From Sinohyriopsis cumingii (Eukaryota > Mollusca > Bivalvia > Unionida > Unionidae): a DNA stretch of 64,000 nucleotides. The stretch spans positions 135,694,579-135,758,578 of the forward strand of contig CM068829.1 in assembly GCA_028554795.2 (NCBI GenBank), given 5' to 3'. Shown here piece after piece: positions 10,961 to 23,274 of the stretch (positions are counted from its first letter, which is position 1; the number at the start of each line of letters is the position of its first letter). The position numbers were made by a program, and so were the translations under genes. The notes below the pieces were generated by a model that was not told where the DNA came from, did not search any database, and saw only the letters and a program-made list of their open reading frames with translations.

Positions 10961-13440
10961 AGCACCAAAAAAAACCCCACACAAAAACAAGCAATCTACT
11001 AAAACAAGCCATTACGTGAGAACTTGGCCTGAAAAGAGCAAATATAGGTACTATAAAATATTGCTAGTCTCGGATTTGACAAGCCTTAGTTTTTTATGCT
11101 GATGAAACATTTTTCAGTAGAATTTTTTTTCCTACAGTTTAAATGCCTAATTTTACTGTTTATAATCATACATGTTCAAATGTACTGGTCACATATAACA
11201 ATATCGTCGAAATATTAACTGATACCAAGCTGGATTTATATAGAATGTCTAAATAATCATAAAACTAAAGGTGTAATTGATTATAACCAATATATATTTT
11301 TTGCAATAACAAGATAATGAGATCCGAACATTGACCAAACAGTACTTAGAGAAATTCAATATCGATTAGTTCATCCTCAACCTCCAACTGATATACTTTA
11401 TTGCAAGGGGTAAATGGTACCGTATTGAAAGACGTGTTAGGAAAAAGATACCGTTGTTAAAGAATATCCTGACCGACTGAGATCTTAACATCGTACATCA
11501 TAGCTGCAAACAGTGCAAGCCAATATACACATTTGCATTATGCTCACGCAAGAAATATTGTATCAACCAAATGGGTTTCTTGACCGAGCGATGTCAAGCC
11601 CTTGCGCGAATCCCGCTACGAGTCATAGGTTTCCCCGATTCAAAGGAATCCTGTACAACTACTTCTGCAAACTGGAAAGTCCAACGCGTCCAATCTATCA
11701 GTAATGTTACTCTAATTAATACATGACCACAAATCCCAACTTCCCAATTGTATGTCAATGTCACAACTGCAAAGCTTCTCTTCGTTAACTTTCCGTAACT
11801 TACCGCCAGTATTTCACGCCGTGAAACTACACAACTCAACAACCTAATACAGGGAACCGTTTTTACTACGCCACCTTAGGCCTTTTAAATCATGATTTTT
11901 AGCTTCATTTCGCCTGTAACTTTGTAACATATTTACCACCACAGCAACAATAAATGGCGCCCGCCGACGGCGGAACAGTCCTTTTCTGTTGATTCCATTG
12001 TATAATTTACCAATCTCCAGTCATAAATACTGCACCTGGAGTCACACGATCAATTCACGCAATTAGATTTGAATAGGGACTACTGAGTGACAGGGATACT
12101 CATGCGGCTCTTACCTGAATTCACCAAAAGTAAACCATGTCATCTTGAAACTCACTTACACTTCACTCCGTAACGTTTGCCCCTAGTAATTGGCTAATTA
12201 TTTTGGTCTAAAGACTATAATCCCAGCACCGACTTCCCATATTCAAGCAAGTATATAAGGAATCCTTAAAATGGAGAGCGGTAAACAAATGCGCATACTC
12301 CAAAATATATTACAATATTATACATACCTTGGAATTTTATTAACTATTTTTGTTTACATATTTTCATTGTACTCGTGGATGGGTAATGTGATTTTGCGTT
12401 CTGCCTTGCTTATAAAATGTATTGTCTTTGGTCAACAAAAGTTGATTTAGAGAGGATAAGAAAAGAAGTTTTGTTAAACGATGATGGAATTAAATAAACA
12501 CTGGGGACAATATCGTACGTTGCACATAAATCGCAGAGATTAATTGAGATTTTGCTTAACGGTCAATCAGTCCGCACTCGAAGTAGGGAAATAAGCGAAT
12601 AGTGCAAAAGCCGACCATTGTCTGATAATCGACGTACATCTGCCACAGCCATATATTGTAAAAATCCCATTACTACAGGTAAAAAAGAATTAACTACAAC
12701 TGCTTCTTTGGGGCGTCATGTGTGACCAGTGTATATTAGTACTGTGTTAGAAAAATATTGCGACAAACCAAAGGAAAGAAAACAGTCACTTTTATCAATC
12801 AGTCCATATCGTTTTACAAATTATACTGAATAACTGACTTCAGTAGAACTCAGAAGAATGTATTCCTGTAAGCACATCACGATTGCGGTGTTTGTACATT
12901 TATATAAAGTGGGATCATTTTACAAGCAAAGTATACATTTAAAAATTAACACTACAAATGAGACAACGCTTAAGTACATACGGATTATAATCGTGAGATG
13001 GCAAAGAATGGTTCATATGTTGAGAGGTAACCAATACACCAACAAAATAAGAGTTTGTAAGAACATCTTATTTCCTTCTTAGATATACTTAGCCATAATG
13101 CAAATTGTTTCCTAATATGAAACATGTAAACATATTCCGACCATGCTGGAAACAAAAATAGTAAATTTAATTTAGTTCAGCGTAAACTGTAAGTTAGTTC
13201 TTTCCTTTTGGCATGGTGTCTGAATAAAAAAGTATATTTCTCAAATTTGCTAACCACTACACTGTCATTATGTAATTAGATACCTAATTGATGTACCATG
13301 GTTGTATACATATATCTATAAATATATATAGTTTTGTGGACATGTACGGTTGAATAATACCATCCCGTGTTTGTGTAGGGAAATGCGTACATCACAATCG
13401 CACTCGTAAATTTGAATCAATACCATCTCATGAATGGTTA
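10961..13440. other. No gene recognised
   Basis: AT-rich sequence with no domain-bearing ORF. A short GC-rich patch at about 11954-11985 has a GGCGCC and CGCCAT(TT)-like core, but nothing around it identifies a gene. Confidence 0.4.
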
Positions 13441-13565
13441 GGGGCCGTCCATTTAGTATGTACGCATAGAAGGGTGGGGTGGGGTGGGGGTAACCCAAAT
13501 GCATAGGCTTGAGCATGGAGGTATACTGATAATATATGTACGCATTTAAGGGGGGGGGGGCGCTG
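13440..13565. repeat. Duplicated G-rich motif (GTATGTACGCA ... GGGGTGGGG)
   Basis: GTATGTACGCATAGAAGGG at about 13457 and ATATGTACGCATTTAAGGGG at about 13535 are two closely spaced, related copies, each followed by a long G-rich run. The GGGGCCGTCCATTTAGTATG context resembles ends of widespread DNA-transposon or MITE families, but I cannot define an element. Confidence 0.35.
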
Positions 13566-13651
13566 AAACCTCGAAAATAAGTTGTATAATACGTAACCTG
13601 TTCGACTTGGTTCAGTAGGCTTTTGCATTTTAGCGGACATAAGACAAACTT

Positions 13652-13845
13652 GTCCCACCCAGTCACACTATCCTGACATCAGGCCGACTAATCCGAACAC
13701 TAACCTCTTAATGATCGGCACCAAAAGAGGCAGCTGCTAGTACCATTTTTATGTCTTTAGTATGATTCGGCCGGGGTTTGAATACGCGACCCCTCGCATC
13801 CGAGGCGGACGCTCTATAGACACATTGCACCATCGGAGAAGTCGC
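13652..13845 (-). repeat. tRNA-derived SINE, family B, copy 2
   Basis: Same head and body as the copy at 1004-1175. The shared CACCAAAAGAGGCAGCTGCTAG block is at about 13722, and the altered box B (GGGTTTGAATACGCGAC read on this strand) is near 13770. It is followed to the right by the same spacer and satellite, so the SINE is embedded in a composite repeat. Confidence 0.7.
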
Positions 13846-14264
13846 TTAGTAAAGAATGTACGATACTGGTTCCTGTTTTTCATGACAACTCGACCTGGAG
13901 ACCTACCTGATGGAAAATGAAGGCGCATTATAAGGTTATAATATACGAGTCCATAAATACATAAATATTTTTTAAATTATAATTTTCGAGCAATTAGTGT
14001 CTCTTAGCATTTAACAAAGTCTGCTTGCAGTAGCGTACTAAGGGGAGGGGGGTTACAACATACTTCGATGCTAATACTACTGATTTCAAGCATAAAATTA
14101 AAGCTAAACAACAGCATATAACATGTTTACATATATTATTAAGTACGTCTTCATTTGTCTTTCCGTGCGCCAAATACCTTCCAACACAAAGATTTTCCAT
14201 ATAGGTAAATTAGTTGTACCAATCTTAAACAACCATATATTTCGACATATATAATATCAATGTA
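13846..14264. repeat. Spacer of composite unit, copy 2
   Basis: Counterpart of 1176-1570, with the same order of landmarks (AAGAATGTACGATACTGG, CTCGACCTGGAGACC, TAAGGTTATAATATACGAG, GAGGGGGG). No gene seen. Confidence 0.6.
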
Positions 14265-15690
14265 TAGGTTTCTCATCAGTTTAAATCGATCTGTGCCAAA
14301 AAAAGTCGAGAAAATTAATAACAAAAAAGTTGGTATTTATGACTCATTATTGCTTGCGACTTTACCGATCTTCATATCCTTGATATGTGCATCTACCCTT
14401 CCCGTTTTGCGATAGTAGCACATACTTGGATGCTAATACTATAGATTTGAAGCATATAATTTAAGATGTACAACATTAAATAATATGTGTATGTATCTTA
14501 TTAAGTACGGTTTCATATGTCTGTTTGTGCACCCGATGCCTTCCTATCCGAACGGTTTCCATATAGGTGAATAATTTATACCAATAGTAAACAAACACAG
14601 CTTTTGACAAATTTCATATTAATATATAGGTTCTCATCTGCCTAAATCGATTTGTGCCAATAGACGTGTGTGAAAATACAAAATAAAAAAGTTCCACTTT
14701 TTACGGAATATCGGGTGCGACTTTACCGATCTTCATATGCTTGCTACTTTAATACACCCTTCCCGTTTTGTGATTGTAGCACATACTTCGATGCTAATAT
14801 TAGAGATCTGAAGTATAGAATTAAAACTATACAATATTATAAAATGTGTGTATATATCTTAATAAGCACGTCTTTATTTGTCTGTCCGTGCGCCTAGATC
14901 CGACCTATACGAAAGTTTTTCATATGGGCGAATAAGTCATAACAATCGCAAAAACAACGGTTTTGACACATTTGATATCAGATGACAAATTTGATTTTAA
15001 TTGATATGTTTCTAATCATACTAAATCGATCTGTGCCAATAGACATGTGTGAAAATGCAAAATAGAAGGTTTTGTTCTTTTTACTGAATATCGGGTGCGA
15101 CTTTACCGATCTGCATATCCTTGCTACGTGAATCTACCATTGCCGTTTTGCGATCGTACTACATATTTCGATGCTATTGCTATATATCTAAAGCATATAA
15201 TTAAAGCCATACAACTGTAAATAGTATGTGTATGTATCTTATTAAGTATATCTTCCTTTGTCTGTCATTTCGCCTAATGTCTTCCTATACGATCGTTTTC
15301 CATACAGGTGAATAACTCATAACAATAGTAAATAAACCCCGATTTTGACAAATTTGATATAAATTGATAGGTTTCGCATCAGTCTAAATCGATCTGTGAT
15401 AGTAGAAATGTAAGAAAATGCAATATGAAAGTTTTGGTATATTTGACTCTGTATCGCTTGTGAATTTAATAATCTTCATAACCTTGATACGTGCATCTTC
15501 CATTGCCGTTTGTCTCGGTATCACAAACTTCAATGTTTATAGTATAAATCTGAAGCATACAAGGAGAGCTATACAACAGTATATAATATGTGTATGAATC
15601 TTATTAAATACATCTTGATGTGTCTGTATGTCCGCCCAATGTCTTCCACAGCGAGCGTTTTCCATATTGTGTATTGTTCCACTTCCTATT
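14265..15690. repeat. ~360-bp satellite array, about four units
   Basis: Same repeat as 1571-4320. GTTTCTCATCAGTTTAAATCG-type landmarks occur near 14265, 14632, 15008 and 15372. The array ends abruptly near 15665-15690, where non-repeat sequence begins. It holds fewer units than the left copy, so the array length varies between copies of the composite element. Confidence 0.85.
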
Positions 15691-17001
15691 TTTACACTAC
15701 CTAATTTTGACCTAGTTTAATAAACACCCATTTCTACAGAGGACACATCTGTCGCAGCCTCGACATTTTTTTACACTTATCAGCATTGAGTCACTCGGAC
15801 AAAAAGATTTGTCAAAAGTCATATCATTATTATTAATGAAGTGAAACAAGGACACATACGATGAAAAAAATAATACATTTCTCCAATTCACTTTTTTCCA
15901 ACCAGGAAGTCCTCTTAAAATCTTTACCAACTATTCTGACAAGGCAAATACAATTCGTTCCATACCAATCATCCAGTCTGCTACTCAACATGTGTTAGCT
16001 ATGTGACTCACAGCTGATAACTGCATCTCCATCACTTTTTTAGAATTGTGTTTTGTGTTTTACGTGAATATGTCATTACTGATTTTCTGAGGTGGTTCTT
16101 GGGTATTTTACTTTGGAGTAATGAACATGAAACACACGTTTATGGTATATTTCATAAATAAATCAGCATCCTCTACATTACTGCTAATTTAAATAAAATT
16201 ACGTGTATTACTATTAGGATTTTTCTCTCAAAAAAAGGCAATTTTACTTTAATAGTAAATTTTCAAACGTCCATTAAACTAATCTTGATATTTAACTTAT
16301 TTTGACAAATTAATTCTTTCTAAATGTCTTCTGTCTCCTATTATTTGCACTGTTAGAGAAATAAGTTATGAAGTATGCAAAACAGTTTTGTACCTTAAAC
16401 AGTACATGTACATTAAAGAATTGGGGTTCTGCATATTCACAATGCCATTTAATTATTGCAAGGATGTTGTACACTAAATCCAGTATTCTTTTATTATAAG
16501 TAAACAATTGTATTATTATACCATCATGATTTTCCCCCAATTTTATTCTTTCAGCTTTCCCAACAAAATATCTGTTCCAAAACAAATTTTTTGATAAATA
16601 TAGGAACAAATTCTGAGTAAACACCATTTTTCTTTTGTTGTCGTTGTTAATGGTAGACTGAGAGAAGAAAATGCAGCAGCATATAATATGAACTTAAGTG
16701 AAGTTATGAACTTACTAAGCCTGGATTTAAATAAATGGTATCACTTGTATTTCTAATGACAGCCACAATCCTCTTAGTTTGGGCTCAAGACCAGCAATAG
16801 TGAATAGAGGTATTTCGAAAGACATATAACAGCTCACTCATTATAATGTTACTAATTAGCATTATTGAAAACTTCTTAGATATCAAAATAAATAGTATAT
16901 ATGTATGGTGCTTGTTGGCGACATTGGCAGATTATTCACTCCACATCCTGGTTCCCGGGCAGTTTTGATCTCTCACAATAATAATCACGGGCATAGTGGC
17001 T
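15691..17001. other. No gene recognised
   Basis: AT-rich. A 105-codon minus-strand ORF (16310-16627) has no signal peptide, domain or repeat that I recognise and is probably fortuitous. Confidence 0.4.
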
Positions 17002-17103
17002 CGTTACAAAGAAAATCAACAGATTTGGGTTCTAACCTGTAACACTATTAACATATTATATTGTTACAGGTTAGAACCCCATCCCTTGATTTTCTTTGTA
17101 ACG
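17002..17103. repeat. Fold-back hairpin, ~42-bp arms
   Basis: The left arm is 17002-17043 and the right arm 17063-17103. Both contain CGTTACAAAGAAAATCAA and GGTTCTAACCTGTAAC in reverse-complement order, with only a few differences in the middle and a 19-base loop. It is probably a small MITE-like or SINE-derived palindrome. Confidence 0.8.
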
Positions 17104-17465
17104 ACCGCCTGTCATCATGGGCAGTAAATTTGAAACATACTACTTCCGGGTCAATCTATTTTTAAGGTGCAATATATACTAGTACATAATGGGAGGTAAC
17201 TCAAGTTGTGCTATTCAATTCAATTCATTAATGAAAAAATGGAAATAAATAGGTAAAAAGGCAATTATTTATTTTGCAGATGAATATTTATCGAATATTT
17301 AACATTCAGCAGCGTAAATATGCATTTATTTTATTGATATTTGTGGCAAGAGTGCAGAAAAGGACGACGTGCTTCGTGGGCAGATGGAAATCTGCCCACG
17401 AACTTTTATCTGCCCACGAAACCGTCTGAGGACGACAAAACTGCCCACGACCCACCTTAAATAAT

Positions 17466-17466
17466 A

Positions 17467-17528
<62 letters not shown>
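17466..17528. repeat. (TA)n microsatellite
   Basis: About 30 TA dinucleotides. The ORFs of alternating Tyr/Ile that cross it are artefacts. Confidence 0.95.
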
Positions 17529-17532
<4 letters not shown>

Positions 17533-17679
17533 GATTTCATAATTTGCTGTCTCAGTAGGCCATAAACGTCACATTTTCTATTTTGTCCTGCATGAATGTA
17601 TATATTTTCAGTCCTCATCCCATTGGAATTTATTTTTTAAAATACTTTACTTATTGACACAGACCCTGGCAGTCGATGT

Positions 17680-18288
17680 TTAGAATAGCTTGATGGTTAC
17701 AAACGCAATGCATGCAGATAGAAGGTACAAATATCTCGATGGCACGTCATGACAACAGCCTTTTGATTGTGCTTCAGTTATGTTAGAAGTTGTTCCATTG
17801 GTGGTTTGGACTCTGACATTGGTGGTTTGGACTCTGACATTGGTGGTGGACAGTGTATTTGAAGTGGAGGTGGAAGACGGTGTCGATGAAGCAGTACTTG
17901 AGTTGGTTCCTGTCGTTATTGCTAAGGTGGCTGTTGAAGAAGTGGACACTGTTGCTTGGGTCAATGTGGTTGATGTGGTAGGTACTGCAGCCGAAGCCGA
18001 ACTCTTTGTCGACGAAGCAGTACTTGAGCTGGTTGACGTCGATGTTGCTACGGTGGCTGTTGAAGAAGTGGGAACTGTCAATGTGGTCAATATGGTTGGC
18101 GCGGCTGTGGTCATAGCGGCTGTGGTCATAGCGGCTGTTGTCATAGCGGCTGTTGTCGTTGTTGCTACTGTGGATGTTGAAGAAGTGAGCATTATTGCTG
18201 TGTCTGTGGTCGTAGTGATGGGTTCTAGAGTAGTGGTAGTTGATTTTGAAGAAGTAATACTCAGAAGTAGTACTGAAAGGAGAGACAT
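17680..18288 (-). CDS. Ser/Thr-rich mucin-like secreted or membrane-anchored protein, 202 aa
   Basis: This single open frame starts with a signal-peptide-like MSLLSVLLLSITSS. About 150 residues follow that are almost entirely Thr, Ser, Ala and Val, suited to dense O-glycosylation. Inside are short tandem repeats: MTTAA three times (about residues 48-62), two related TSSTATVA / TSSTATLA blocks, and NVRVQTT twice. The C-terminus has a GCCHDVPSR spacer and a hydrophobic YLYLLSACIAFVTIKLF end, as in a GPI-attachment signal or a short membrane anchor. An AATAAA lies about 46 bases past the stop (17629-17634, minus strand). The ATG follows ATAATA, a fair animal start. No homologue can be named from a low-complexity core. 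The intact frame through repeats and the two ends make it a real gene candidate; an upstream exon is possible. Confidence 0.62.
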   Translation of the reverse strand: MSLLSVLLLSITSSKSTTTTLEPITTTTDTAIMLTSSTSTVATTTTAAMTTAAMTTAAMTTAAPTILTTLTVPTSSTATVATSTSTSSSTASSTKSSASAAVPTTSTTLTQATVSTSSTATLAITTGTNSSTASSTPSSTSTSNTLSTTNVRVQTTNVRVQTTNGTTSNITEAQSKGCCHDVPSRYLYLLSACIAFVTIKLF

Positions 18289-18572
18289 TATTATAGTGCT
18301 TTCGTGTTATCGCAGTATAATTTTGAAAAATTATTTTATTTTGTAAGATATGAACCAGTTTTACACATTAATGCAAGAATTGCGAAAACATTGGTCAGTA
18401 ATGACAGAAAAGTTTGACTGACTTTACTCAGCACTGCTTATTTCTCCATTTATTTCATATTCAGTCTTTTCAAGAATCACAATGTTTCTCCCCTTGTCAA
18501 TGTCAACCTCCAATCTTATGTTATGAGATATGGATAAAGTATAACTACTCTCCCGATTTCAATTTGACAGAA

Positions 18573-18608
<36 letters not shown>

Positions 18609-20204
18609 GTTTCAGATGTTCGGAATTTGTTTTACGCTGGCCCATCTATATAGTCCGATCACGGATATGTCCACGGTGGAGGGTATTATATCGATCGGAA
18701 TGTCGTCAGCTGGCCAATAATTAGCCAAGGAGTAAATATCTTGAATTCTTGGTTATCGATACATTTTCTCAGAAGCACCTTCACCAGACTGTCGGAAAGC
18801 TAAACCCTTGTTGAAATTCTATAACGGCCTGAGACTAACTCGTTAGTGGTGAAGGTGAGGGTGATTATGAAAAACGGGACTGGAATATTTTTGTGCACCT
18901 AGAGGAATGAAGAATGCGAGAAATATTTGTGGACCATCTCTGAAATCCCACCAAAACGGCAAGTGCGCGATTACCTACAGTAACCCAGTAAATAAGTTAT
19001 GTCTACAGAAAGGATGTAGCCTACGAGACGCTATTGAACCATATATCCAATGCAAGCGATTTTCACAAAGAATTACCCTTATGCTGCTACTAAGATTAGA
19101 AAATTCTCTTCCAAGTTGTGTAAACTTCAGGATTTAAGCATTTGCTTATACCTTTGTTACGTCAAAAGAAATTTATAATTTACAGTCTTCTTCTTCTTCT
19201 TCTTCTTCTTATTATTATTATTATTATTATTTTTAAATCTGCCGGTAATTCTATTTATTGCAGGTTTCTTTTCGCGCCACTCAAGAGTTCCATTTTTTCC
19301 GTGCCCTTCTGTAAATGCATGTTAAAACTTCGTGATATTCTGTGATAATATTTTCTTACCTGATTAGTAGTGATTTACAATCCACAGGTCGTGCTGTATT
19401 TTCCGTAATTATTTGATTCTTCGTGCTTATTCATGTTTGATGTTATTGATATCTATATTAATATTTATTAAACGTGTCCACATATGCATGCCGTGCACGT
19501 AACCCGATACCGATTTAATCTATCATTAAATAACAAGTACTGTTATTACTGTCATGCGCTCCAATTTTTTGACTGAATTAAATCACCAAGGGGGAAATCG
19601 GCGTGTTTTTTAGTGTAGGTCAGATTGATATAGTTTTGTCTCCAAGATGAAGGAATGTTGCTTAAGCAACTTATATCTTCTCTTATATCTTCTCTTTTTT
19701 ATTGGGGGATTCAAGACAGCGACCATTAACGAATCTGCGTTTATTTCTTTTAAAAAGGTTCAGTGTTCGAATCATTTAATAATTTGTTATATGTGGCTTA
19801 TAACGAGGTATGTTCAACGAGTATCAACTTTACCTTACATGCAAGTGTGCCAAATTATTGTTTGATTATTTTTTCCTTCGCTCTTCCTTTTCTAATTTCT
19901 TGACTGAGTCGTATATGTTTAGGAAATAATACGTATAAATGCGCAGTTTTAGTAGATTGCAAAGTTATTGTAGGTAATCGAGCACTTCTCCGTTTAGATG
20001 GGATTTCAGAGATTGTCTAAAAATATGTATCGCAAGGTTCATTCCTCTAGGTACACAAGGATTTATCGACATTTTCTCCTCTTTCGTTTCCATTTTTGCT
20101 CAATAATAACAACTGGAATTAATCTATTCCATCAAATAAATCAGAAAGTAAAGCAAATAAAAAATTCTACTTTGACACATCTAAATCTCTTTATATTTAA
20201 ATCA
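18289..20204. other. Mostly featureless; two microsatellites
   Basis: Contains a (TAAA)n run at about 18574-18607 and a TTC/TTA trinucleotide run at about 19186-19232. A 72-codon ORF at 19647-19865 begins with a hydrophobic, signal-like YLLLYLLFFIGGF stretch but is otherwise unrecognised and could be chance. Confidence 0.4.
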
Positions 20205-20625
20205 TTCAAGTAGTTGTATCAGTCTCCTGGAAGGGCCCCGAGTGGCCGAGTGGTCTAAAGCGCTCTCCGTTACGGACCACTACCATCTCACCTGTCTGCA
20301 TGGGTTCGAGTCTAGGATTCAGCCGATGTGGGTATGTGAGAAAGCTTGTCAGTAGCTTCTCGTGGGTCGGTGGTTCTTCCCGGGGTTTTCCCGGGTTCTT
20401 CCTCCACCATTAATACTTGCCGCCATACATAGCCTATCGTGTGCTGTAAAATGGCGTTAAACCCCACAACAAAAACAACAACAACAGTCTCCTGGACTAC
20501 ATGGAAGTAGTTATATTAGTCCCCGGGACTATATGCAGGTAGTTGTATCACTCCCTTGACTACATGCAAGTAGTTTCATCAATTCCCTGGACTACATGCA
20601 AATAGTTGTATCAGTCCCCTGGAAG
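20205..20625. repeat. ~33-bp minisatellite split by a SINE
   Basis: Units of the form CTGGACTACATGCAAGTAGTTGTATCAGTCCC recur about five times. One partial unit lies at 20205-20231 and the rest at 20485-20625. The SINE at 20232-20484 sits inside a unit. The repeat is too imperfect and lacks distinct spacers, so it is not CRISPR. Confidence 0.75.
20232..20484 (+). repeat. tRNA-derived SINE, family M, copy 1, with 12-bp target duplication
   Basis: Type-II tRNA-like head: box A GGCCGAGTGGTCTAAAGCGC near 20244, box B GGGTTCGAGTC near 20305. The conserved body has GGTTCTTCCCGGGGTTTTCC and CTTGCCGCCATACATAGCC, and an ACA-rich tail. The perfect flanking duplication CAGTCTCCTGGA at 20220-20231 and 20485-20496 proves retroposition. 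The body resembles the Meta-domain SINE superfamily of metazoans, common in bivalves; that name is from memory. Other copies are at 34094-34328 and 59759-59993. Confidence 0.88.
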
Positions 20626-20649
20626 CATAATTGAAATTAACATTGCGCC

Positions 20650-22040
20650 GTAGGTTTACACTCCCCGATGGGGAAAAAGACCAACATCAAATTATCTACT
20701 TTCAAACATCCCGGATATAATATCTAACACGCCGTGTGTAATGGCCAATACCCTGTCATTAGCTATACAACACCACAAACTATTCCGTCAACAAGCTGTG
20801 TGTAATGACCATTAACCATTGATCTGTAATCCAATAACTCACAGTGTAATATCAACAAGCCGTGTGTAGCAAGTAACTCCCAGTCAGGTACAACCAAGCA
20901 ATCCACATACGCCTTGTGTAGTGAACAAAACGCCGTTCTGCACTTTCCAAAACAACACACTATGCCAGCAGCAGGATGTTTCTTGTGATCAAGATCCCTT
21001 CTCAAGTATCCAAAAGACCCACATAACACCATTAACGTGCTGTTTGTAGTGACCAACACGCGAAACATGTTATCCAATACGCAGCGAGTATCATATAACA
21101 CCCCACACCATATCATGCAGTGACCAGCACCAGTTATCTACAATCTAACAAACCACATATGTTAATCAACACGTTGTGTATAGTGAACAATCAGTAGTCA
21201 TCAATTATCCAACGACCCATACTATACTATCAATACGCCATCTGTAGAGACCAACACCCCATTCTCTCCTCTCCTGCAATCCACACTATACCATCAACGC
21301 GCCATATGTAGTGACCAATATCCAGACATCTGCAATCCACCCCAGTCAACCATATACTATCAAAACGCCGTATGTAGAAACCACTAGCCGTCATCTTCCA
21401 TCCAGCATCACACACTGTGCAATCAAGACGCAGTAAGTAGTCACAATACACCACCATCTATAATCCAACACCCCCACTATGCAATCAACACGCTGTGTGT
21501 AGTGAACAATACCGATTTATCAACAATTCTACACTATATACATGCTATCTACTACGTCTTGTGTAGTGATCAATACACTGTAATCTATTATACAACACTA
21601 AACACTATACTTAAAACACGCCATTTGATGCTACCTATACTCTGTCATCTACAATCCTTCACCCTACATATACTGTCCAACACAACATATGATTTGACCA
21701 CTACCCATACTCCACACAATGCCGTCCAACGCGTTCTGTTTAGTGTCAAATTTCACGTCATCAATTGTACACCTCACAGTATATCATAACACGCCGTGTG
21801 GTGATCAATACCCAGCCATTTACTATCCATGACCGCAGACGATACTATCCAATACGTCGTGTGTAGTGACCAATACCCCGTTCTCTAATATCCAATACTG
21901 CATACTATAACATCGTCATAAAAAATACCAAAAGCAAGTCATCTACAATTCAACACCCCACATAACATTGCAATAAGCTCTGTGTAGTGACCAATCTATA
22001 TGATCAATACGCTGTGTGTAGTGACTTACTCCCTTGTGGC
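20650..22040. repeat. ~64-bp minisatellite array, forward orientation
   Basis: About 20 diverged units with landmarks CGCCGTGTGTAGTGACCAAT, CATCTACAATCCAACACC and CACACTATACTATCAA. Landmark spacing is about 62-67 bp (for example near 21173, 21236, 21300, 21367, 21430, 21491, 21558). ORFs inside are repeat artefacts. Confidence 0.85.
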
Positions 22041-22255
22041 TGTATGTACTCGAGGTGGCCGTAAATCTGTATATATTGTACCAATGTTAAAATATAAAAA
22101 CGTTAATCAAGGAAACCAACTCATAATAAAACCAAAGTGAACGTGGTTAAAAATAGCACTTAAATTCTGAAACTGTCATGGCCTTTAGTGGAGACTAAGA
22201 GATTCATGAACATTAAATTATAATGACTTAGACTAAAAGTAGTGCTAAGCTTCCA
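22041..22255. other. Unique spacer between opposed arrays
   Basis: About 215 bp of non-repeat AT-rich sequence lies where the minisatellite switches orientation. No gene seen. Confidence 0.6.
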
Positions 22256-23274
22256 ATTTGCAAGTCACAACATACTGTATGGTGTTGGATAGTAGATAAC
22301 TGGGTATTTGTTGTTGCATACGGTGGGTTAGATACTTATATTTAGGAGGTTGGTTAGTAAATGACGGTATAATGGTCGCTAAACATGACGTGTTGATGGT
22401 GTACTGTGGGGTTTTAGATAGAAGATGGCGGGGTATTGACCACTTCACACGATGTTTTGAAAGTATAACGTCGAATATGATGGAATGTAGATGAGTGAAG
22501 TGAGCATTGGTCAATACAAACAGCCTGTTGATGTTCTAGTGTGGGTATTGGTCACTCCACCTGGTGTGTTGGATAGTAATTGCGATGTATTGGATAGTAC
22601 ATGGCAGGGCATTAGTAAATGCACATGTAGTGTTGGATAGTATAGTGTGGGGTATTGGATAGTAAATAAATGAGTATTGATCACCTCACTCGTCGTGTTG
22701 CATAGTATAGTTTGGTGTGCTGTATAGTAGATAGTTGACTTTATTGTAATGGGAGTTGGAATGTAATTGACCGGGCACTGGTCACAGTACACGGGGTGTT
22801 GGATAGTCCATTGTTGGGTATTTCAACAGAAGATAACATATTATTGGTCACTATACACGGTGTGTTGGATACTATAGTGTGGGGTGTTGGATAGTAAATG
22901 ATGAGTTATGGGTCACTACACAGGGCGAGGTAAAGTGTTGGTGTTTGGTCACTGCACACGGCGTTCTGGTCGCATAGGGTGTGTGGGGGTGATAGTAGAT
23001 GACGAAGTATTGGCCACGTCACACGGCATAATGATGGTATAGTATGGGGTGATGGATAATTGATTATGGGATCAGTTTCACTTTACATGGCGAATTGGAT
23101 AGTATAGTCTGGAGTGTCCGATAGTGAATGACGAGATATTGGCCATTGAGCACTGCTTATAAGATATTTCATGATGGGCGCTGGATAGTAGATGATGAAT
23201 TATATATCACTACACAATGTGTGTTGATGTGGTATTGCGTACGGTGTTGGATAGCAGGTGAAATTTTAATGACG

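Noticed and set aside
16310-16627. 105-codon minus-strand ORF
   Set aside because: Average composition for AT-rich DNA, no domain, no supporting splice or polyadenylation context; likely chance.
17780-18346. 188-codon plus-strand ORF rich in Val
   Set aside because: It is the antisense shadow of the Thr/Ser-rich minus-strand gene; ACN/GCN codons read as Val/Gly/Ser on the other strand, with no start context or signal.
20205-20625. CRISPR-like short repeats
   Set aside because: Units are imperfect, contiguous and without unique spacers, in a clearly animal genome; it is a minisatellite.
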